A DNA stretch of 64,000 nucleotides, from NCBI GenBank assembly GCA_910589415.1, contig OU342639.1, positions 20,158,268-20,222,267 of the forward strand. Direction: 5' to 3'. Source of the DNA: Malachius bipustulatus. Its lineage: Eukaryota; Arthropoda; Insecta; Coleoptera; Melyridae. How positions within the stretch are numbered: the stretch's first letter is position 1; each line of letters begins with the position of its first letter. The notes beneath the pieces were generated by a model. That model had not been told where the DNA came from, ran no database searches, and saw nothing but the letters and a program-made list of their open reading frames with translations. Both the position numbers and the translations under genes were made by a program. Positions 13,251-28,200 of the stretch are shown here, piece by piece.

Positions 13251-16200
13251 TCATTCATTCATTAATGTATTAATGGAATTCTCTTGGTCGGCTGCAAAGA
13301 CAAACCAATGAATAAATTGTATGCCATAATTATTGGTAACTTAATAAAAAAAGAAATACGAAAATTAATATGGCTTACCAACAGAACGACCAACAATATA
13401 AACACATTCATCTAAAATGTAATCAGGAGGCATTGTCTCCTCCATGTGTTGAAGACTACAAGGGAAATATAATTCATAACCTCTAGCTGTGTCGAATAAC
13501 ATTCTCTGAATATGTGCACATCCCTTCGCTAATTCTGCAACACATAATTTCTGGACTAGGTTTTTCTTAGGAAAGGAATGAATACGAGTGAATACATCCA
13601 TCAAGGCATGATAAAACTTTTCCAAATTAATTTCAGGTTTATCCTTGCACATTTCTAGCAACTTGATGTACGATAAAATCAAACCGATTTCATTTTTCCA
13701 AGTGGTGATCCTGTATGGCATATTTTGGAAAGGTGCTAAAGCAAGATTAATTTCCTTATGATGTTCATTAATAAACAAACTGGGAAGGATTTTATCAACA
13801 AAAATCTCATTTCCTTCATAATATTCTCCAAGGTAACAGAAATTAGCAAAGGCTTTCCAATTATCATTTAAATACTCAGCTTTGGAAGCTCTGAACTCAT
13901 GTATCCATTCCACAGGTACATGGAGCTGGTGCACAAGTAAATGTTCAGTTTTTTTCGATTCTTCTAAACTCATATCTCCCTCAACATCAAAATTACGCTG
14001 CAAGATTCCCGTAATATGCTTCTTTTTCAACTGAGCGTCTTTAATAAACATAGCGACAAATACAGCCCACTTCCAGTGACCAGCATTTTCTAGTTGTAAT
14101 ACAAAACTAAGAGTAATTGTCATTTCACAAGAATCTGATATAAGTCCAATATCAAGTGAATGAAAGAACTGCAGCATAAGCCAGCTGAAAATAAAAAATT
14201 TAATTTAATGAATGATGAGCCTTTATTCTTAAACAACTTACCTCAAAGAAAAATCTGTAGGATTAGGTGTATAAGATAATGGATCCAACACATGATTCAA
14301 TATATATGTATTCGAACAGTAAAGAAACATCAAATGATACAGAATATCATATCTTGAACTATTTTGACTATAAGGTGGAACTGGTACTGCAGCATAAGCC
14401 TCACTAGTATCGAAAGAATCCTTATACACGTTGAGACATTCATGGACAGGGGCGTTAGGTGGGGCAATAAACCAAAGATGCATTCCAAAAGATCTCTTCC
14501 AGTCTAAATCCTTGCAGACATTAATATCTTGGAATACAGAGTTTCCTGACATTAATAGCAAGATCTTCTTCATAGCTTCTGGGATATAAGCTTCCATTTC
14601 TGCATTATACCAGAAAATAATCTGCTCTTGCAAGAAATACCTACAACTGTCAGATGTATTCAGCTGCGAGATCAATAAGCTCAGTTGTGGATAATTGTTA
14701 ATAAGCGCATACTGAGCAGCTTCATAGACTTGATTTAATGACAGGAGATGAAACACGGTGTCCAGAACAACTGCTTTTGCATAAGCGGGATGCTCCAAAC
14801 TATAACTGTCCACTACTGAATGGTAAAGTGTTTTTGCAAGCCTAAAAATCAAACCGTTATTGATCCGTTTGCATACTGTACGAAATAAATTACCATTTGC
14901 TTACGTAATCTCGACGGAGTTCATTTTCCTCCAAAAGAGGACCCCACAAAGCAAGACAGAGTTCCCAGATACTACTATAATACTTGAATGAACTATTCTG
15001 TGATGCTTTTAATTTGTACAAATCATTCTGTTCTTTGAGAAACATAAAGCCTTTGTTAATTTGAAATGTATGATCCTTCAAAGTGCTCCCTGTTAGGACA
15101 ATTTCAAGCGATTCAATTATCGTTTCCTGAAATGGTACAAAAAACAATATAGATCAGAAACATATTATTTTTACACTCCACAAACTGATCACTTGATACT
15201 TACATAATTGAGAGTACCTTCATCATTAGTTATTTGACAGAGATCCAACAAGCTACTACTAGATCGACCAACACAAATTTCCTTTTTAACAGTGAAATAC
15301 TGCATTTCTTGCATCCAACCAGGCTTAAATTTAAACTGATTAAATAAACTTAAATCTATGCAGCATCTCATATTCCCTAAGAAAGAGCTTTCTTTTGGAA
15401 CAACTCCTAAAATAAATATACGGTGTTAGAAATAAATTATAAATAAAATTACACAGCCTATTTCGTAGTTTCTAACTCATTTATTAGGAATTTTCTGGAT
15501 GACTTTGAGGATTAAGAGTGGGTTTGATGAATGCAGAGGGAGGTGTATAATGATAATATACAGCGTGTTAGTAAGTAAATGCGACAAACTTCAGGGGGTG
15601 ATTGTGCATGAAAAAATTATGACAGTTTGCTACGTAAACGTATGTGCGCAAATGCTTCGTTTTCCAGATACGGGGCGTTACTCTGAAACCGGTCGAGATA
15701 TGCAAAATGAAACTTGGTGGGTTCTAAGAGGAAGTTATTGTGCATTTTTTGGCCTGCAATTAAGAATTTTGTGTTCATCAGTTCATTTATAAGCATACGG
15801 ATAATAGTCTCAATTTTTTAAAGAAATAAATAGTACGCCACTGAGATTTTTTATAGCAAACTGTCATTATTTTTTCATGCAGAATCACCCCCTGAAGTTT
15901 GTCGCACTTATTTACTAACACTCTGTATAATAATTATATTATAACGAGACACCTTATTCGCGAACAAGAACAATTCCAGATACGTATTTCTTTGTTTCCT
16001 TCCTCAATTTTTATGATTCATGACACTTTCGCGACAATTCCAGTCACATGCCAGGAATGACACATTGACGGCCAGTGTGAGTTCTACTAAATACCAGAAT
16101 GGTTCCGCATTCTATGAGAACATGACTACGGACACGCCAGAGGTTTGGACAGCACGCCAGGAAACTATATAAGAACCGCTGTGGCTGGAGACGAGTCACT

Positions 16201-19200
16201 AGTAACTTGGATGTGAAAGCTGAAGTATCACAGAGGAAAGAAGACACAGAGTAGTCAGTAGTAGTATTTAGTGACAGTGAATTGTGAAGTATAAAACAGA
16301 AGTGAAGTATAGAAAAGTGGTGTAATATCTGTGTGTGGAGACAAGAAAACAACTGATAATTTAGATTTAGAAGTTGCTGTTATTATAAGTTGTATTTGTG
16401 TTAAAGAATAAAGACATTTGCAGACTTTAAAATCTGATTTTATAAGTGTTACAGCCAATATTATAAAGGCTCATTAAGTCATTAGGCTAATGGGCGAATT
16501 TCTGTGCTCGTTTTTGAAACTAATATCGACGTCAAATGACTTTTATTAACATTTTTGTAATTACTTTCATGTCAAGAATGGATAAATTTAAAAAATTTCC
16601 ACTTAGACTCGACACCTTCTTCAGAAATGGCCACAGAAATCTGCCCGTTAACAAACAATATTGGCACCACTGAAATCAGTTTTTGAAGTTCTTCAAGGAG
16701 CAGTCACTCAAGGTAAGGTGTCATTTAAAAAATAGGGGTTGGGGTGATTAAAGCTTAGGGGGTTGATAATATACTATTTCAACAAGGCTGAAAAAAATGC
16801 TACAAAATTGATTATCTTCACCTTTTTTTTTGTTTGCTTTGAAAAAGTTATGAATTTTTTGCATTACTTATTATGGACCCTGTATATGAAGTATAATTTG
16901 GAATTTACCCATGACATCGTTAGAATGAATGTTTAAAAAATTTACTGAGAATGGAAAATGTATACTCGACTCAATTTGTATGTGAACTATCACAAAACAG
17001 ATAAAGCGATTTATTTACTTTTTCATTATTTAAATAAAATTACACTTACCACCATGATTGAGCAAAACATCCACTGGCGTATCGTGAGCGGTCAGGTGTA
17101 CTTTTCTACTTGCCACAATCTCATCAATGTTGCAAGCAGTCATATCTGTGTCCATCATTACATCCAAAAATGAGTTTCTTTTTCTTGGGCCTATCTTCTT
17201 ACCCAGATCAATTTCAGATGTCTGAGTTGAAGGACTCGAGCGACTATTGATCAGAACAGAACTAGTGTCATCTTCAAAATTTAATGCCGTTCTGGATAAG
17301 GATACAGAAATTGGAGACAGGAAATCATTGACTGCCAGATAATCTTTATTGGAAAAACCGATACCACCAAGACCTTTAAACTTAGAAACTTCCTTATGTT
17401 GAGCTCTTGACTTGTAGTTGTATATGCCGCCAAACTCACTTTCGTCTGAATCAGAAGATATGTCGCTTTGCGTTTTGAGAATTTTTTCCAGCTATATTAA
17501 AAAAGATTGATTAGTATTTCTGATAAAATTGTATAAACAGAGTATCTATAGAATAATTAGGATTAAACATTTAGGTAAGATTTCTCCATGGTATCTATTG
17601 TATTGTATTGTATGGGAACTAGGACCTAGAAGATCTTTTGTCTCCCCTTCTAGTGACTATTTGATTATATCACCCCATCCAGTTCCAGTTCTCAGAGAAA
17701 ATTTAGGAGTTTCGATGGTTCTAAAGATGATAGTCTTTTTCCGTTAGTTGGTATGGACCTAGACAGCAAATCTTCTTTGTTGTACTGCATTGCACTCGAC
17801 CAGGATATTGAGGTTTCGTACCCCTGCATGCAGAATCTACAGATTTGATCATTTTGTAGACCAATCATGTTAAGGTGTACTCCGAGTTTGGTGAATTGTA
17901 AAACTTGCATGAGCATGTGAGTGATCAGATTTTCAGATTGGTAGAGAAAATAGTTTTTGTTGCGAGCAAAGTATTTTTAAGATCCAAATTTTAAATTTCA
18001 ATATAAATAACAGGAGAAGATTGAGAAAATAAGTTACCAAACATGTATATACCTTCTGACTATCAACTATAGTAGAAGTGACGCCCTTGCATTGTCTCTG
18101 TCTACTCAAATCTATTTTCCTTGGTGGCCTGTCATCTGTTCGTTCATAGTAAGTATCATCTTCATCCTTATCAAACCCAAATTTGGAGAAGTGTGCGACA
18201 CTAAATACCCAAGACCCAGTTTCAGGTCGATACTCCAAGAACTTGGATCCCTGCCTCTCAGAGACACGCTTCAGTTTATCAGGAAATGTGCTCTTCATTA
18301 TTGTTTTCACATCTGTTATTGGCTGACCAGTAACGGGTTGTTTTGGATACATGTGATCTAATGTTACCTGAGCTTTGCGATTCAAACCGGTACCTTCAGG
18401 TGGTTTAGTCGCTTCATCTGGATAAACTGAAATTTCTCTATAACGGAAGAAAACAATTTCATCCAGGTTCAAATTGCATACATCCATAGGTTCCGGGAAG
18501 TACACATTCCCATAACCACTTCGACCAACAGTGAAACCTTGTACAATGCAGGTACCATCATCATTCAGATAATTTTCAAGTTCTTGAAGATCAGGAATTG
18601 TATAATATTCTGGCCTTGTTAGGACAATGCCACAAGGATGCTTTTTGTTGGGATTATAGCTCGATGGCACCACATCCAAAGTAGGAACTTTGGAAACATA
18701 AGGCGTTGAACTATTTGTGGGACAAATTACAGTTGACGCTGGTGAACTTGTCGTTGCATTTACTGGACCAGAACTTTTTACAAATGGTTCAGGGGTGATT
18801 AGTGGAATTTCATCAGGAATAGGGGTGGAACCTAAAAATATTAATTTATGTAGTAAACCAATAGCTACAGAATCTACAAAGTATATTAATAAATATAAAA
18901 ACTCATATGGTTATTCTGAGACAAGTTTAAAAAGAAAGCTTTTTTATCAAATATAATTCATTAAAACAAAAAAGCCTCTCATAAAACTTTAAGGAACTGA
19001 TACTCACAAGCTGATACTAACGGTGAATCATTATTAACCTCAGTCTGTGTTGCACAATCCAGAGATCGATTCCCAGACTCATTATCCGCACAGACATTAC
19101 TTGAATGCACGGCTTCAGTTCCAGATTGATTTCGATCGGTTTTTTCTGCTAGCAACTTCTTTAGTTCTCGCACAGTTTCTTCATCGTTTTCATCGATGGT

Positions 19201-22200
19201 TTTTACAGGTTCAGTTTGCTTCTTAATGATCAAGCGTTTCGGAGAACCTCTAGACCACACCTTCTGCATCATATCATTTTCATCTCTAAGTGCCGCTTCA
19301 ATAAATGGATTTTTCTACAAATTATAAAAACAAAATGTTAATTAACATCCACATAAAAACACTCCGTTATAATTAACCAATGATCGTCCAGGTAGAATGA
19401 CATTTAGATTGGATGTGCTAAACGATGATACTCTTGGTGAACTCCTTTCTATGATACTTTTCAATTCGGCAGGGTTTGTTGCATAAGAACTTTGGGGTTC
19501 AGGTCTAAACGGCTGCAAACCAGTCAAGTGAGCCGAATGACCAAAAGGACTACCTCCTGCAGCATCTAGATATGATTCTTGTTCAGCAGGCGGACATGGG
19601 CTGAAAATGGAAAATAAAACTTATCAAAACGTTAATTTTTGTAATGATTCACTAAATAAGGCTGATTAATAAACTAATAATTACTCACAAAAGAGGCTGC
19701 TGTTGCTGCTGCTGCTGCTGCATATTGAAGTTTGACATGCTAGACATTGGTGCATTTGAGAATAATCCACCACCTGTTGTATTGTTTCCAAATAAGCCAC
19801 CTGGCTTTGCAGCTGTACTACCAAAGAGGCCAATAGACTGTTGTGGTTGTTGTAAACCTGGTGAATGTATAAAAAATATTATTTATTGATAAATTTTGTA
19901 TGCATATTTATTTATTCATATATCTAACCTTGAAAATTAGAACTAAATGGCTGTGCAGTCTGAGTCAAGCCCTGAGTAGGTGCCTTTCCAAAATTTCCAA
20001 AAGAAGACTGCATTGGTCCAAAAGAACTGGGTTGTCCAAAGCCAGTGTTAGCAGCAGAAGTCTGTCCAAACATCCCAAACCCAGTGGTAGGCTTAGGCGC
20101 TTGAAACAAGGTGTTACTAGTTGTAGCTGGCGGATTGAAGGAAAAACCACTAGTCTGACCAGCATTGAAACCGGTAGTCGGTTGGGTCGACTTCCCGAAC
20201 AAATTACTTGTAGTTCCAGAGGTCTGCAGTGACTGTCCAAACATTCCTGCTCCTCCTCCAGCAAATCCAGGTTGTTGGGTCGACGGGTTACTCCCAAACA
20301 GTGAAGTCTGGGTGGCATTCGCAAAAGGAGCTTTTGGCTGTGCTGCTCCGAACGACGGCGCAGTAGAAGTAGTACCAAAAGCACTAAAACTATTAGTCTG
20401 AGCAGTTGAAGATCCAAAACCGGTATTTGGTTTTCCAAACAATCCTGTAGGTTGAGCACTAGGCTGTGCAGAAAGGCCAAATCCAGTCGACGGCTGTCCA
20501 AATGACGGTGTCGCTTGACCAAAAGCTCCAGGCTGGCCGAATGCAGCCTTGGTTGCGTCACTTGTACTGGCAAACATGCTTGGTGCGGCAGATGGTTGAG
20601 AGCCAAAAGGCCCAGCAGCAAATCCAGAGCTTTGTTGGGGACCTGAAATACATTAGGAACATTCAGTCTAGTATTTACTGTAACAACGATGACCCCGGCC
20701 CGTTGCTCTGTCGCGAAAAGCCACGGTGTGATCGTCTAGTTGCCCCCGGGTTTCCCCTAATAGGACCGCTGTGTTTTCCTACGTTGTGTTTACCGTAGTT
20801 TTTACCGTAGTCACCCCTGCTCTTTGATTGAGGTATGCCAGGATTACTATGGCCGAAACGGATGCGCAAAAGAACCTACTATGACTCATTGTATCTCGGT
20901 TGATTGGGATTTCTTTCGGAAAAACGGGGAAATTAACTGAGACTTGTTGTTAACTGTGGACTTCCTGTCAGGGAGTTTAAAAGCGAGTGATGAGCGAGGG
21001 AATTCGTTTGTAAGGGCGTAAAATGGTGAATGGCGAGATGGGCTGTGACTTTGCTTTTCTAACAATTTTACCTTTAGGTATTTACGTACCTAATCTCGCA
21101 CTATTTGCTTTTTCGATTTGGGCTGATTTAATGAGGGCGACGGAAATAATTTCCTTATCATCCTACCTAGGTGCGATACATTTCATTACATCAAATAAAA
21201 ATAAAAGTAACTGTCACTTCAAGAAAACGTAAGTGTAGATGTAGGTAACCATACTTGAAAATTACATGGCTCGACTTAAAATCTGTTAAAAATGTTTTTA
21301 TAGAAGGTGAAACCAAAACAAAATGTACACTTTTACCAACTATGCAGTAATCTCTATACAATTGAAAGCATGTAAAATAATACAATAATACAAGCAGCAC
21401 ATACAAACTGCCATTGTATCGTATGGAGCTGTTGGGTGTTAAGATGCGATTTGATTGCATGCTTGTTCTTCGTTAATTTATTATTTCTTTTTTGAATGAT
21501 TATTGCTACCTTTCATTTACCATTATTTTATTATCATATTTTGATGGTGAAGTCTCGAGAGTGTTGGAAGTTTTAGTAACCTCATTCTTCATTTTTTTGA
21601 ATCATGTGAAGTGGTTTAATTATTTATTACAACACAAAGCACTCTCGAGGACTCACGCTGACTTATTATCGTGCTGTGTTCTGAAATCCTTTGATTTGTC
21701 TTTCAAGAGTTTGCCCCCTTTCTCCATGGATGCCTTGTCCTCCAAAGGCACATGAGGGACCAGTACCAGTACCATTAAGACCAGTACTAGTGCCACCAGC
21801 GCTTTCTACATTTATTATTATTATGTAAATTATATTATACATTTATATTAGTTTAAGTTTTATATATTTTTTTTGTTGTTTTTAGGTTTTTGATTTTTAG
21901 GTATATTTTTTTTTGTTGCTTTTTTTTTTGTTTCCTACCTTACCTACGAACAGATAACAAGATTATCTCTGTAGGATTGTTTACATTTTTTTGTATTTTA
22001 ATACTATGTATTCAATATGGTATAATAAATAAATAAATAAATAAATAAAATTATTCTATTTATTAATAAAAACTGTTAACGTTGGCCTGTAAATTTTCTT
22101 CGACCTGTGACGTTGTTCATTTGTGTGCATTGCCTAAGCAATAGGTAAATTTCTTTTTTGAGCTAGTTGGCTGCTAAATAGCGTTCCTTACCTCCCTGAA

Positions 22201-25200
22201 AATTGCTCAGGGTGGAATTGAACGTTATATAATATATCATTCATTTGATAGAACTAACCAAGAAACATCCAAAACACCAAAAACCCGAATTTTAAAAAAA
22301 CTGCACATATGTTTTTCTTCCAAAGCACGGCAGCATAAAGTATACAAGAATAAAACCAGCTCAGTCACAAATCACATATTTCGAGAAAAACGACTTTTAA
22401 AATATTTGAGGTCCAACAAGTTTTTAATATTATGAGTTATTTTGCTGGAATACGGATCGTGGTCCGTATTCTAAATTTGAAAGAAAATTCAAGTCCTCCG
22501 CGTTATCCGAAATGCACGTCTTCAAATACTCCGTATTATCCGAAATTACAATATACACCGTGTTTTATATTAAGTCGGCACTATTGCTAACTTCGTTATT
22601 ATTTGAGCTAGAAAGTTTGTTAAATTAGCAAACTAGTAGTATTTTTTCTCCTGGATAAAATGGTACTGTAATTTAGTTAGTAATGTAAGGTAAAAAAATT
22701 ATGTCGTCCTCAATAGTGTATTTTTCAATAAATGCATTTATGTTTAATACCATAACTCGTGACTGAACAGTTTGTTTCTCATCTTGTAGATTAGGAAAAA
22801 TGATATTGGATGGCATTTTAAACTCAAAATGACCAAAAATGGACTTAAATGGTTCTATTCCTGCACCCGTCATATACCGTTTAATAAATTTCTTATTTCA
22901 TTCAATTCAAACAAGGATGAAAAAACGTTAGCCTTCTTTCTTCTAACAGCAGCTAACACCTTAACATTTACCTTTTCGATTAGCGACATAATCTTCGTAG
23001 CGCAGCTCCTCGAGTGATTTATTCTCATATTCCTTCATGCAGGTTATGCAATAATGTTTAGTACTAATCTGACTAGGAATGCCCCCTTTTTGCATAGTGT
23101 CTGACCCAGTCAACGGATTAAATTTTATTGTGGTACCAGTCTGTGCAGAAGGATTAACAAACGATGATGATCCAAATATACTCGCACTTCCACTTGGTTG
23201 AAACATTGACGTGGCAGGTTGTGCCTGGGATGGAACAGAATGGCCAAAGATTGTTCCCGTCTGAGCAGAGCCAAAAGAACCAAATGCTGGTTTTGATTGC
23301 TGACCAAACGCAGTTGAACCAAAAAGAGGTGCCGCTGATTGTTGAGGTTGTTGTTGCTGATGCTGACCAAACATGGCACCAGAACCTAGAATAATTAAGT
23401 AACCTTAAATCTACTAAAAAAAAGAAACAACCGTTTTTAGATGCTTAGTAAATACCAGCTCCATAAATTCACAAAAATAACTGCAAAAAAAAATTTCTTG
23501 CAGAGTTGACAGGTCTATAACAATTTGTTATTTTATTACAATGTCACCTTACAAACAGATAAACTGGATTAAAATTGTTAAAATTTGATTAATCAGACTA
23601 AAATGAAAATAAAAACATGAACAAAACCGAATGTAGGCTGATGTAAGTGTTATGAGAATTAACGATAACATGAAAATTAATACAACTTGTTACATCATCG
23701 TAAAGGCTTCAGTTTTGAAAAACTAAATATCTCTTCGAGACTTGGGATTAGCGTGAATTTCAAATTTGTATTTTTTTTTAATCGTCCAATTTTCACAACT
23801 TTGCAACTAACAATACAACACACATACACAACTATAAACTGCAAGTTACCTACATGCAGGCACACATACAACTAAAAGTATTCAGCTTCAGCTTAATGTG
23901 TTTACTTTGAACTTGTTGGATACACTTTTCAATCCAATCGACGTCACCTCATGATGTGGATAACAGTTAACTTATTAGTTCTAACATACATAAAAAGAAA
24001 ATATACATATAAGTATTAACCAGGGTGCACAAATCATAAAGCTATTGAAGTGCAAAACGGAAAAGAGTTGGGTTGGAAAAAGTATTGAAAATTGGAAAGC
24101 AAAAATAGTTTGCGAAGAGAAAACAAAAGGAATACTTTTGAATAAAATTGTTATTAATACAGTCAAAGCTCGATAATACGGCTCTGCGGCAGTCCGGCAC
24201 TGCCAGTAATCCGGCGTTTTTTTCCCTTCATCATAAAAATACTAGCTACTCTATAATCCGGCAGGAGCGGTGCGCGACTATGCTATAATCCGGCACACAC
24301 GGCTTCTTCAGCATTTCATCAGTTTTCTCTGCTAGATAAATACGCATTTTAGCACAAGTCACTTAGGTGTGTGCGTTGTATAAATAAAATAACCAACAAT
24401 GTCAGCAAATAATAAACGAAAACACAAAACATTAACGTTAGCTGCAAAAGTCGAGATCCTCAAACGAGTATTTAATCCTCAAATATAAGTATTTATTTAC
24501 ATACATTCGAATTTGGTTCTTTTTCATTAGACGTTCCAGTAGACCGGCGTTTCCAGTAATCCGGCAGTTAGCTACAAAGGTAACCGCCGGATTATCGAAA
24601 GTCTACTGTAGTCTATAAAACATCAAGGGAAATAATCACATGAATCGATGCCCTACAACCGGTAGGGCGCGCCACGACAACAAAATGAAAAACACCGATA
24701 ATTGCTAATAAAAAAAATTTAATTCACAAACAGAAAAGCAAAAAGATATTCATTCTGACATTACAAAAAATTAAGTAAAGTAAGTTTAGTAAGTACGATA
24801 CATGTTCAAACTAAAATACTATTTATATGTTAAAAATATGACTGCATCAGTAGGTACTGTCAAATACCAAATGAAACTTGTAATGTATTAGAAATACTGA
24901 TTTAGTTTAGATGTTCCCTAAGCAGTAGGTATAGGAGGGGCTTAATCCTTGTTTATTGTAGAGGGCGCTAAAGCGACTCAGGACAACGGCGTATTAGTCG
25001 TTGCGTTGTTGATTTGGTAATGGCGTCGTTTGAAGTATTGTAGTTCTTGGCTGATAATTAATAAACTCATTATTATAATACTGCCTATGTATTTAATTAT
25101 TATTATCCTTTAATGTCTTGGAGACATAGCAAATTATGGCGACGATGGTAAAGAGGCTCATTTTTTGAATTGCAATAGTGCGATCGACCTGGTTTTTTCC

Positions 25201-28200
25201 CCCGTGTTCGAGGCAGTGAATTTTATCCACGTTTTAAGATGCCGAATCCGAACACGGCCGCAGCGGGGCCACCGCCACCATTGGCACACCAACGGGAGGT
25301 GGTAGTAATGAGCAGTAACATTTGCCAAATTAAAACGTTTCTGCAAGGCGATGATTGGGAAATTTTTGCTGAAAGATTGGAGCAGTACTTCGAAGCAAAT
25401 AATATTGAAGCCGCTAGAAGAACAGCTGTTTTATTGACTTCCATAGATGAAGATATTTACAGGACGCTAAAAAATTTATGTGATCCTAAATTACCCAAGT
25501 CTAAGACGTATGAGGCGTTAACCGCATTATTGGAAACGCAGTTCAAAGCTCGAGTGGTGTTTTTCGGAAAAGAGTTCTGTTTAATAATGTGCAGCAAGGT
25601 GAGGAAACCATAAGTCAGTGGTACGTCAAGGTTAAGCAGTTGGCAGCTCCTTGTAAGTTTGGAAATGCTTTGACGGAGCGGGTCAAAGATAAATTTGTTA
25701 CCGGATTGAAGAGTGGCTCAATACTTGATAGGTTATGTAAAGAGGCGGAGACAAAATCATTGAATGAATTGTATGAAATCGCTTTAAATAAGGAATCAGT
25801 AATGATGGAGTCCCGAAGGACAGTAGAAGTAAATAAAATACAAAATTTTAAGAAGTTTGAGCCAAATAAGAAGAGGAATACTCCGGAATTTTCCAAAAAG
25901 GAGAGAGCAGTTACTTCGCAAGTTTCCAGGAAAGATGTGCTATGTTTCGCTTGTAACAAGGGCGACCATAATTTTAGTAGGTGTAAATTCAAAACCTATA
26001 AATGCAAAAGGTGCAAAAAGAAGGGGCACATCGAAGCGGCTTGTAAAGCAAGTATTAACGCATTGGAAGAAGAAGAAGAAGTTGAAATGTTCAATTTGGA
26101 CAACAGCAGGCGTACCGAACCTTTTTTTGTAAATGTTTTATTAAATGATAAATCTTTCAGGATGGAAGTTGACACCGGGGCAGGTATGAGCTGCATGCCA
26201 TGGGAATTGTATAAAAAACACTTTAAACAGATTCCATTGTCAGAGTCCCAGGTGAGATTAAAAACATATGATGGTTCAATTATCCGTACCAAGGGTAAGT
26301 TAAGAGTCAATTTGAGTTTGCTGGGTGTTACCAAAGAGTGTGACTTGGCAATTGTGGAAAAGGGGTGTAGGTTATTGTTAGGCCGGGATCTGTTACACTT
26401 GTTTGAGGTTGATATGTCCAGGCTATTTGATACTGAAAATTTTAAGGGCAATCAGAGTCTTAAGACAACTTTCATTGATAAAGTGGACATTAAGTCCGAA
26501 TTGGGTATTTTATTAAAAAGATTTGAAAGTTTGTTCAGAAATGAATTAGGTTGTTATAATGGCTCTGAAATAACATTGAAAGTAGATCCAAAGGCGACCC
26601 CCATTTTTTGTAAACCCAGGCCAATCCCCTACGCATACAGGGATGAGGTAAAAAAATAAATTTCAAGACTTATTAAGTTGGGAGTGATTGAAAAAGTTGA
26701 AACGGCTCAATGGGGAACTCCATTAGTGGTAGCATTGAAATCCAATGGGGTAGGTATTCGTTTGTACGCTAATTATAAAGCCACGATTAATCGGTATTTG
26801 TCTGATGTTAACCATCCCCTGCCATTGATTCAAACTATTTTTTCAACTTTGCAAAATGGTAAACAATAATTTCTAAATTAGATTGCAAGGATGCCTATAA
26901 CCAACTTAGAGTTGATGAGGCGACCGGTTTGTTATTAGCATGGAGCACTGATTTAGGTATTTTTAAGTTAAAAAGGTTACCTTTTGGAACAAAACCGGCC
27001 TGCTCTATTTTTCAATTGATACTAGAACAAATTTTAGTAGGAATTCCAAGTGTGGTAATTTTCATTGATGATATTGTTGTCACGGGGGAGACAGAGGAGG
27101 AACATTTTCGAAATTTAAAGGAAGTGTTTGAAAGATTGGAGAAAGCAGGAATAAGATTAAATAAAGAAAAGTGTAAATTTTTTCAGGAAAGCATAACATA
27201 TTTGGGGCATAAAATTTCGGCGAAGGGATTAGAGAAAGATTTTGATAAAATTTCGGGGATAGTAGATTGTCCAAGGCCTAAAAATGTTACTGAAATCAAA
27301 GCTTTCTGTGGTATGGTTAACTATTATCACAAATTTGTTCCTGGTATTTCCATAAAATTGAAACCTTTCTATGAATTGTGTAAGAAAGATGTGACGTTTT
27401 CTTGGAATAAAAAATGTGAGGACGCATTTAATTTTGTAAAGAGGGAGTTAGTCTCTGATAAAGTTTTAGCTCATTATGACTTGAAAAAACCGTTAAGATT
27501 GGCTTGTGATGCATCATTTCATGGCATTGGGGCTTGTTTGTCTCATGTTGAAGGAGATGGGAGTGAGAGACCAATTTGTTATATTTCTCGGGTTTTGAAC
27601 AAGGCTGAGCAAAATTATAGTATTACCCATAAGGAAGGACTGAGTATTGTTTGGGCAGTACGAAAATTATATCATTTTTTAGCAGGAAGACATTTTGAGA
27701 TTTTGTCCGATCACAAATCTTTGGTAACTCTTTTTGGAGAATACAAAAGCCTACCGCAAATGGCAGCTGGCCGAATCCAGCGGTGGTCAGTGTTTTTATC
27801 GAACTTCGATTACACATTCAAGTACATTAAAAACTGCGAAAATTTGCGAGCAGATGCTTTATCTCGATTGTCGATAAATGTTACAGTGAAGGAAAAGGAG
27901 GAATTCGATTATTTGAATTTTGTAGAGAATATGAATGTGATCGATGTAAATAGGGTTAGATCGGAAACTCGAAAAGACATAATATTGAGGAAAGTCTATA
28001 ATCTGATAAGATATGGGTTCGAAAATAGTTTTGATGATGGCACTTTAAAGCCTTTTTACATTAGAAAAGATGAATTGTCTCTTGACAGAGATGTTATAAT
28101 GTGGGGTTATAGAGTGGTCATACCGTTTAAGTTGAGGCAACAGATTTTGAGAGAATTGCACGCAAATCATGAAGGGATAGTTAAAATGAAAACTTTGGCT

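Larger units (their letters stand above)
15407..17049. other. Nup98-96 intron 9, hosts MITE and LTR relic
   Basis: A 1.6-kb intron with canonical ends. It contains the foldback MITE at 15561-15925, an LTR-like relic at about 15940-16453, and an ACCCTG|TA terminus at 16882 that may be the worn end of another MITE. Confidence 0.6.

Noticed and set aside
16044..16352. 102-codon minus frame in Nup98-96 intron 9
   Set aside because: Antisense through the LTR-like relic; no domain.
19965..20621. 218-codon minus-strand frame overlapping Nup98 exon 4
   Set aside because: It is the FG-repeat exon read in the wrong frame; the L/H/R-rich product is a shadow.
26041..26132. Alternative short frames within gypsy 1 gag-pol
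   Set aside because: Frame shadows of the zinc-knuckle region; the motifs are in the listed frame.
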